A stretch of 8,061 bases of DNA, taken from RGIG4608 sp964534905 (GTDB lineage: Bacteria > Bacillota > Clostridia > Oscillospirales > CAG-272). The notes beneath the pieces are model-generated. The model made no database searches, was not told the DNA's origin, and saw only the letters and a program-made list of their open reading frames with translations. Below, piece by piece: positions 4,020-8,061 of this stretch. Location: the NCBI GenBank assembly GCA_964534905.1, contig CAZHPZ010000047.1, forward strand, positions 1 to 8,061, read 5' to 3'. The stretch's first letter is position 1. The number at the start of each line of letters is the position of its first letter. Position numbers and translations under genes: made by a program.

Positions 4020-5321
4020 ATGAGAAAAAATCAAAAGGGTTTTACCCTCGTTGAATTGCTCGTAGTAATCGCTATCCTTGCTATTCTTGCAACCGTTGCG
4101 GTAGTCGGTTATTCAAGCTTTATCGACAGTGCCAAGGAATCCAACGATAAGACACTCGTAGGTCAGATGAACACGTTTCTTCAGGCAAACGAAATGCTTG
4201 ACTACGACACGATAGTTGACCTTTATGAGGGCTTGGCGGAGAACGGAATTACCGCCGATGATTATCAGACTCGTGTTGAGGGAAGATTCTTCTTCTGGGA
4301 TAAAAAACTCAACCGTGTCCTTTACACCGACGAGGAATACAACGTAATATTCCCCGCGGAATATAAGGACGTTAAGCACACAGAGCATCAGTGGTATTCA
4401 CTCAGCGGCGCTATTAATGAAGAAAAAGTAGAGAATGTTGACGGCGTTGTTACAATTCAGAGTGCTGAAGAATTTTATTATCTTGCAAATCACCTTGATG
4501 AAATTATAACAGGCGCAAGCACAACCATTAATCTTCCCGCAAAGCTTGACGTTATGGGTGCTGATATAACTTTGGTGTTTAAAAATAAGGGAACTGTTAG
4601 CATAGTGGGTGAAGAAAAAGGTACAACTATAACGGGTCTTGTTCAGTTGACTCATAATTGGGTCAACGAAAAGGAAACTGCTGACGGATATGGCAAGAAA
4701 TATAACTGCGGACTCGTTGCGAGAGTTGAGGATACAGATCTTACTATAAAGGACATAACTATTTCCGAATCAACAATAGGAAATCTTGAAATCGGTTCTG
4801 TCGGTACATTTATCGGTGAAATACATGGTTGTAACGTTTCCTTGGAAAACTGCTCTGTTATTAACTCTACAATTTATGGTAAAAATAAGGTAGCTGCCTT
4901 GGTAGGACAGACAAACTCCGGTGTGACTATTAAAGATTGTACAGTAGACAGTGTAACAGTATATTGTTCCGAGGGTGAATCTGGTTTTGCAATTGGCTGT
5001 GCTTACAATGGCGGCACGGTAACAATAGACAGAGCATTTAGCGGATGGGTAACAAATTCTACACTTAGTCTTGTTGAAAGCAATGGTCGTAATACTGAGA
5101 CTGTCGAGAACAAGAGTTATATTCTTGTTGATGAACTGAGCAAAAATTTTGAAAAGCAGGAAAATAAATATCGACTCTTTATGAGTGATGTCTATATGAC
5201 TGTTCAGTTTAGCGGTAATAATAAGGTTACAGTAAAAATTAATGATGCTGACGGCAATTATTCGGAACGCGCTGAAGAAATTACAGGTAAGAATTTCAAT
5301 CTCCTTGACTTCTACAAATAA
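4020..5321 (+). CDS. Pilin-like protein with type IV prepilin N-terminus and beta-helix-like body
   Basis: The 433-residue product starts with a textbook type IV prepilin signal: short basic leader MRKNQKG, cleavage expected after Gly7, then FTLVELLVVIAILAILA with Glu12 as the conserved Glu5 of the mature protein and one hydrophobic helix (8-30). Residues 88-115 have the F-x-W-D-x-x-x-N-R-V-L-Y / I-F-P-x-E-Y pattern I associate with Clostridial pilin-like proteins (from memory). From about 142 comes a linker (VTIQSAEEFYYLANHL) like those preceding GLUG/beta-helix repeats. Residues 200-345 then look like rungs of a right-handed beta-helix (GLVARVEDTDLTIKDITIS, VGTFIGEIHGCNVSLENCSV, VAALVGQTNSGVTIKDCTVD). 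The predicted role is a surface or pilus-associated adhesin. No pilus assembly genes are adjacent. The pilin N-terminus is firm; the fold and role are inferred. Confidence 0.88.
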   Translation: MRKNQKGFTLVELLVVIAILAILATVAVVGYSSFIDSAKESNDKTLVGQMNTFLQANEMLDYDTIVDLYEGLAENGITADDYQTRVEGRFFFWDKKLNRVLYTDEEYNVIFPAEYKDVKHTEHQWYSLSGAINEEKVENVDGVVTIQSAEEFYYLANHLDEIITGASTTINLPAKLDVMGADITLVFKNKGTVSIVGEEKGTTITGLVQLTHNWVNEKETADGYGKKYNCGLVARVEDTDLTIKDITISESTIGNLEIGSVGTFIGEIHGCNVSLENCSVINSTIYGKNKVAALVGQTNSGVTIKDCTVDSVTVYCSEGESGFAIGCAYNGGTVTIDRAFSGWVTNSTLSLVESNGRNTETVENKSYILVDELSKNFEKQENKYRLFMSDVYMTVQFSGNNKVTVKINDADGNYSERAEEITGKNFNLLDFYK

Positions 5322-5336
5322 CATATAAAAACACGA

Positions 5337-5371
5337 TCCCCACGGCTCGGTGAGCCGTGGGGAGAATTTTT
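5337..5371. terminator. Bidirectional rho-independent terminator between converging genes
   Basis: A 12-bp perfect stem, TCCCCACGGCTC / GAGCCGTGGGGA (5337-5348 and 5352-5363), has the loop GGT. T-runs lie on both sides: TTTTT at 5367-5371 on + and, on -, the complement of the AAAAA before the stem. It serves the pilin-like gene (stop 5319-5321) and the DHHW gene (stop 5370-5372). Confidence 0.92.
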
Positions 5372-6491
5372 ATCTTATTGAAATGTTTGCCGAGGCGAGT
5401 GTGTCAAGGCCGAAGAGAAAGAGGACGTTCTCAATCTCGTTCTCCTCTATATATTCGGAGATGGAGCCGGTATAATATCTCGGGTCTATCAACTCAAGAT
5501 TATAGTGCTCGGCGAGCAGGGGAGCGAGGGAGTGAGAATAGCTGTCCTTGATTATAAGGAGCGTTTCCTTATTTTCGTCGCTCTTATCATAAATTTTTAC
5601 GTGTGCGTTGTTTCCGGAAAGAAAAACGCTGTATTTGTCCTTTACGTCGAGATACGAGGCGTCATAAAAGCCGTCAAGCGTGCGTCCCGTGTCGACTATC
5701 TCAACTGTATATTTGTCGGAATCGACCGTAGGGGCATATATAGAATCCGCATCGGCGAAGAAAAATCCCGATGTGGAATAGGTCGTTCCGAAGAACGAGC
5801 TTGAAAGCAGCTGCATATCGAAATACTCGTCGGAATACGGAGTATATCCGAGAATTTCCGCCAAGGCACGGTAGGAAACAAGTGTTGCGTCTGCCGTCCA
5901 GTGGTGATCAGTCTTATAAAAGACCTGTGTGCCGCTCTGCCAAGCGCTTTTGAGCGTATTTGTGAGCGTTATGTGACTGTCGCCGACGAAAGACCAGGGA
6001 GTTTCATTGCGCTCCGTGGAATAATACGGGGGGAGCATATCCGTAAGCACGTCCACCTTACGCGGAATAATGACCGAGGCGGTGAGGACGCCATTCTGCT
6101 CAGCTTTTTCCACAAGACGTTCTATTTTAGCGAGATTTTTTCGGAGATATTCGTAATTTTCTTCCGTATAGGGGTAAGTTTCAATGAGATATCCGTCGGA
6201 GCCGTAGAGCACGCCGTTATTTTCATTCTTTCCGCTGGCAAGCTCAAGTGTTGCCTTGATCCTTATCATTGCGGAGCGGAAGCTTATCTGATCTGAAAAA
6301 TAGCTTTGAAGCTGTGCGGTATACGTTCCGTCAAGAAGCTTTTCGAGCGTAAAGCGTGGGACAGTCTGAAGCGCTCTGTTCTCGTCCTCGGAGAAGTCTG
6401 ACGCATCGACAAGTATATAAGAAAGCGAGAAAAAAGCGATTATCGCCGCCAAAACGACGAGAAATGCCGCATTTGCAATGTTTTTCTTCAT
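5370..6491 (-). CDS. DHHW family protein, AlgX/AlgJ-like SGNH O-acetyltransferase-type
   Basis: This 373-residue, probably membrane-anchored extracytoplasmic protein has one N-terminal hydrophobic helix (about 8-28). An ENRALQTVPRFT / FSDQISFR segment (37-72) follows, typical of the DHHW/AlgX group. A GVLYGSDGYLIE strand lies at 93-104, the signature FYKTDHHWTADA at 191-202, and a C-terminal block LLIIKDSYSHSLAPLL at 311-326. By analogy with AlgX, whose triad is Asp and His in D-x-H-W plus a Ser in a late G/K-D-S block, Asp195, His197 and Ser317 would form an intact triad. Such proteins usually O-acetylate cell-surface polysaccharides together with a membrane MBOAT acyltransferase; none is visible here. 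The start is ATG at 6491, with AGGGGG 6 nt upstream. A terminator-like hairpin separates it from the gene upstream. Confidence 0.88.
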   Translation of the reverse strand: MKKNIANAAFLVVLAAIIAFFSLSYILVDASDFSEDENRALQTVPRFTLEKLLDGTYTAQLQSYFSDQISFRSAMIRIKATLELASGKNENNGVLYGSDGYLIETYPYTEENYEYLRKNLAKIERLVEKAEQNGVLTASVIIPRKVDVLTDMLPPYYSTERNETPWSFVGDSHITLTNTLKSAWQSGTQVFYKTDHHWTADATLVSYRALAEILGYTPYSDEYFDMQLLSSSFFGTTYSTSGFFFADADSIYAPTVDSDKYTVEIVDTGRTLDGFYDASYLDVKDKYSVFLSGNNAHVKIYDKSDENKETLLIIKDSYSHSLAPLLAEHYNLELIDPRYYTGSISEYIEENEIENVLFLFGLDTLASANISIR

Positions 6492-6510
6492 TTTCTTCCC
6501 CCTTATTTCA

Positions 6511-6546
6511 AAAAATCAAGGATCTCTTGCGCTATCCTTGATTTTT
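6511..6546 (-). terminator. Terminator-like hairpin between the M15-like and DHHW genes
   Basis: A 13-bp perfect stem, AAAAATCAAGGAT (6511-6523) with ATCCTTGATTTTT (6534-6546) and a 10-nt loop. On the - strand the 3' arm ends in a TTTTTT run. It lies 14 nt after the M15-like stop and about 20 nt before the DHHW start. No clear promoter follows it, so partial read-through (attenuation of the distal gene) is likely. Confidence 0.75.
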
Positions 6547-6560
6547 AGTTTTATTAAGTA

Positions 6561-7586
6561 TTATTTTTCAACGGTTATAATAAGTCCGTTCATATTGTCG
6601 CCCGATACGGTATATGCGTAGCTTTTGGGTACGGATATTGACGTGGGGCTTGCTATAACGCTTGCGTAGTATATCTCATACGTTTTTGCGCCCGACGTAA
6701 CGGTGAGTGCCTTGTCGTGCGAATTATACGTTGTTCTGAGCAGCTCAAGATATTCGTCAAGGCAGATGCCGTTTTCGTAAATATACGTTGCATGCGCCAC
6801 GCCGACATAGCGAAGATGCACTCTCGTGCTGCTGTCAAAGCCTGTGTGATCGGAGCAATCGTCGGGATATCTGATGATGAATCCGTATTTATGAGCGTTT
6901 TCATATATCCACGAAAAGTCCTTTTTAAGCTTGCTTTCGTTAATGCTTGTGTGATCGGAATTATATTTCAAAGTGAGCGATGTGCCGAGGCAATGGTCGT
7001 AGAAGTCCTTGCCGTAGCTTGACATATCGTTCTCATAGACCTCTGTGTTGCCGGAATGATATCCGCCCCAAGCGATCTCAAGGTTGCTTGCGGAAGTCGA
7101 GTCGGCGGACGATGTGTCTATCGTCTCGCAAAAATCCGCTATCATAGCGTTGAATGCGTCAAGCGTATCACTATCAAGGTAGATATCCTTGAACGAAAGG
7201 GAATAAGCCATTTTATCCTTGATATGAGTGAGCGAATAATTCTCGCTGTCTCTCTGATAATCGTAAACGTTTATCATATTTCCGAAGCCACTCGGGAAGC
7301 TGCCCTTATAGGTTGAGTTTATAAGAAGCAGGGTACCCGTTTTGCAGTCGCTCGGATCGGTTATCTTGTAGGTATATTCGTTCTCTGTGGGAGACGTTGT
7401 GGTGCCTGCACCGAGCTTGTCTATGATGCCGTTGACTATGAATCCCGCAAAGACGGTCAGTATGGCGATGATCACGACAAAAATTGCGATGACCAGCTTT
7501 TCTCTTGACTTTTCCGACTTGAAGCCCTTTTTGCGTGCTCCGTGTTCGGTGCCGAATGCCTTTGTTTCGGTATTTCTGTCGCTCAT
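6561..7586 (-). CDS. VanY-like M15 peptidase homologue, membrane-anchored, probably inactive
   Basis: This protein of 341 residues (342 if the tandem upstream ATG is used; numbering below counts from that ATG) has a charged cytoplasmic N-terminus (1-31), one membrane helix (about 32-57) and an extracellular domain. The domain resembles VanY D,D-carboxypeptidases: FSWIYENAHKYGFIIRYP (225-242), then THLRYVG-like VHLRYVGVAHATYI (257-270). The zinc motif S-x-H-x-x-G-x-A-x-D appears as Y-D-H-C-L-G-T-S-L-T: His199 is kept but the zinc-binding Asp is Thr206. The E-P-W-H motif is T-R-V-H: His258 is kept but the catalytic Glu is Thr255. A working carboxypeptidase is therefore unlikely, and peptidoglycan binding or a regulatory role is inferred. 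I prefer the second ATG (7586) because AAAGGA lies 6 nt before it, against 3 nt for the ATG at 7589. The fold assignment is good; the function is open. Confidence 0.82.
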   Translation of the reverse strand: MSDRNTETKAFGTEHGARKKGFKSEKSREKLVIAIFVVIIAILTVFAGFIVNGIIDKLGAGTTTSPTENEYTYKITDPSDCKTGTLLLINSTYKGSFPSGFGNMINVYDYQRDSENYSLTHIKDKMAYSLSFKDIYLDSDTLDAFNAMIADFCETIDTSSADSTSASNLEIAWGGYHSGNTEVYENDMSSYGKDFYDHCLGTSLTLKYNSDHTSINESKLKKDFSWIYENAHKYGFIIRYPDDCSDHTGFDSSTRVHLRYVGVAHATYIYENGICLDEYLELLRTTYNSHDKALTVTSGAKTYEIYYASVIASPTSISVPKSYAYTVSGDNMNGLIITVEK

Positions 7587-7632
7587 CATATATCCTTTCC
7601 GCCCTTTCGGCTTGATATTATCGTATAATTAA

Positions 7633-7662
7633 GTTTTCCTTGGGGCGTGCCCCAAGGAAAAC
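7633..7662 (-). terminator. Perfect 14-bp-arm hairpin after pnp
   Basis: GTTTTCCTTGGGGC (7633-7646) pairs with GCCCCAAGGAAAAC (7649-7662) around GT. It lies 16 nt after the pnp stop on the - strand. The trailing sequence (TTAATTATA) is only a weak T-tract, so this may act as a 3' stabilising stem as much as a terminator. The remaining 70 bp up to the M15-like start show no convincing promoter. Confidence 0.65.
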
Positions 7663-7678
7663 CGATGTAGTTTAATGA

Positions 7679-8061
7679 TTACTGTGCGTCCTTGATGGAG
7701 AAGTCCATTCTGCCCTTCTTGTCGACGCCCATGTACTTAACCTTTACTATGTCGCCGAGAGAGAGAACGTCCTCTACCTTTTCAATTCTTTCCTTTGCTA
7801 TCTTGGAGATGTGAACGAGACCCTCCTTGCCCGGAACGTATTCAACGAATGCGCCGAACTCCTTGATTCCCGTTACCTTGCCCGTGTATACGGAGCCTAC
7901 CTCGGGCTCGAATACGATAGCGTCAATGCAAGCCTTAGCAGCCGCTGCGATATCACCGTTGAGTGCGGCAATAGTGATCGTTCCGTCGTCCTCAATGTCG
8001 ATCTTGGCGCCTGTGTCGGCAACGATCTTCTGAATTACGGAGCCGCCCTTACCGATTACCT
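7679..8061 (-). CDS. pnp: Polyribonucleotide nucleotidyltransferase (PNPase), C-terminal part
   Basis: PNPase degrades RNA 3'-to-5' phosphorolytically and is part of RNA turnover. The 126 complete residues visible cover its two RNA-binding domains. The first is the KH domain, starting with VIGKGGSVIQKI and running on to the ACIDAIV helix. The second is the S1 domain, VYTGKVTGIKEFGAFVEYVP through EGLVHISKIAKERI and VKVKYMGVDKKGRMDFSIKD. The protein ends in KDAQ directly after the S1 fold, so it has almost no C-terminal tail. The 5' part, with both RNase PH-like domains, lies beyond the right edge. The stop TAA is at 7679-7681, followed by a strong hairpin. The identification is firm. Confidence 0.97.
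   Translation of the reverse strand, partial: VIGKGGSVIQKIVADTGAKIDIEDDGTITIAALNGDIAAAAKACIDAIVFEPEVGSVYTGKVTGIKEFGAFVEYVPGKEGLVHISKIAKERIEKVEDVLSLGDIVKVKYMGVDKKGRMDFSIKDAQ

Noticed and set aside
4770..5324. 184-codon open frame antisense to the pilin-like gene
   Set aside because: It has no ribosome binding site, its translation looks non-protein-like, and it is the shadow of a well-supported gene with a prepilin motif.
7590..7632. Promoter for the M15-like gene near GATAAT on the - strand
   Set aside because: No acceptable -35 lies 16-18 bp upstream; the corresponding bases are within the pnp hairpin.

Overview
This window looks like the chromosome of an endospore-forming Clostridia-type Firmicute, probably an uncultured or gut-type relative. 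The support is a spoIIR gene behind a forespore-type promoter, Gram-positive ribosome binding sites, a low-to-medium GC content, an intergenic region full of hairpin repeats, and Firmicute-type cell-surface genes. I cannot place it to genus from the sequence.

Layout, left to right. (1) Positions 3-308 (+) are the 3' end of rplQ (ribosomal protein L17), closed by a 28-bp perfect palindrome. (2) Positions 364-1772 (-) are a two-gene, translationally coupled unit: a DUF3343 (putative Se/S carrier-like) protein and a class V aminotransferase / cysteine desulfurase of the EF2568 type. (3) Positions 1875-2486 (+) are spoIIR, reading divergently from a 102-bp intergenic region whose promoter has the sigma-G/F form TGAATA-N18-CATACTA. 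(4) Positions 2487-4019 hold no credible gene. The first 1.1 kb is a nest of degenerate repeats of three recurring types, arranged roughly as a large inverted repeat. It is followed by a compact cassette at 3653-3817: two 27-bp inverted repeats flank two divergent sigma-A-like promoters placed in exact mirror symmetry. The rightward promoter faces (5) a 433-residue protein at 4020-5321 (+), with a type IV prepilin N-terminus and a beta-helix-like body. (6) After a bidirectional terminator come three leftward genes: a DHHW/AlgX-like SGNH protein (5370-6491), a VanY-like M15 peptidase homologue that has lost two active-site residues (6561-7586), and the 3' end of pnp (polynucleotide phosphorylase, 7679 to the edge).

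How they fit together. The window joins housekeeping ends (rplQ, pnp), a sulfur/selenium-handling pair, a forespore signalling gene and several envelope proteins, so it is not one pathway. The most unusual part is the symmetric promoter cassette upstream of the pilin-like gene. It could be an invertible (phase-variable) promoter, a paired operator, or a MITE-like element with outward promoters. The sequence alone does not decide between these. Second in interest is the apparently inactive M15 protein next to an apparently intact SGNH O-acetyltransferase-like protein.
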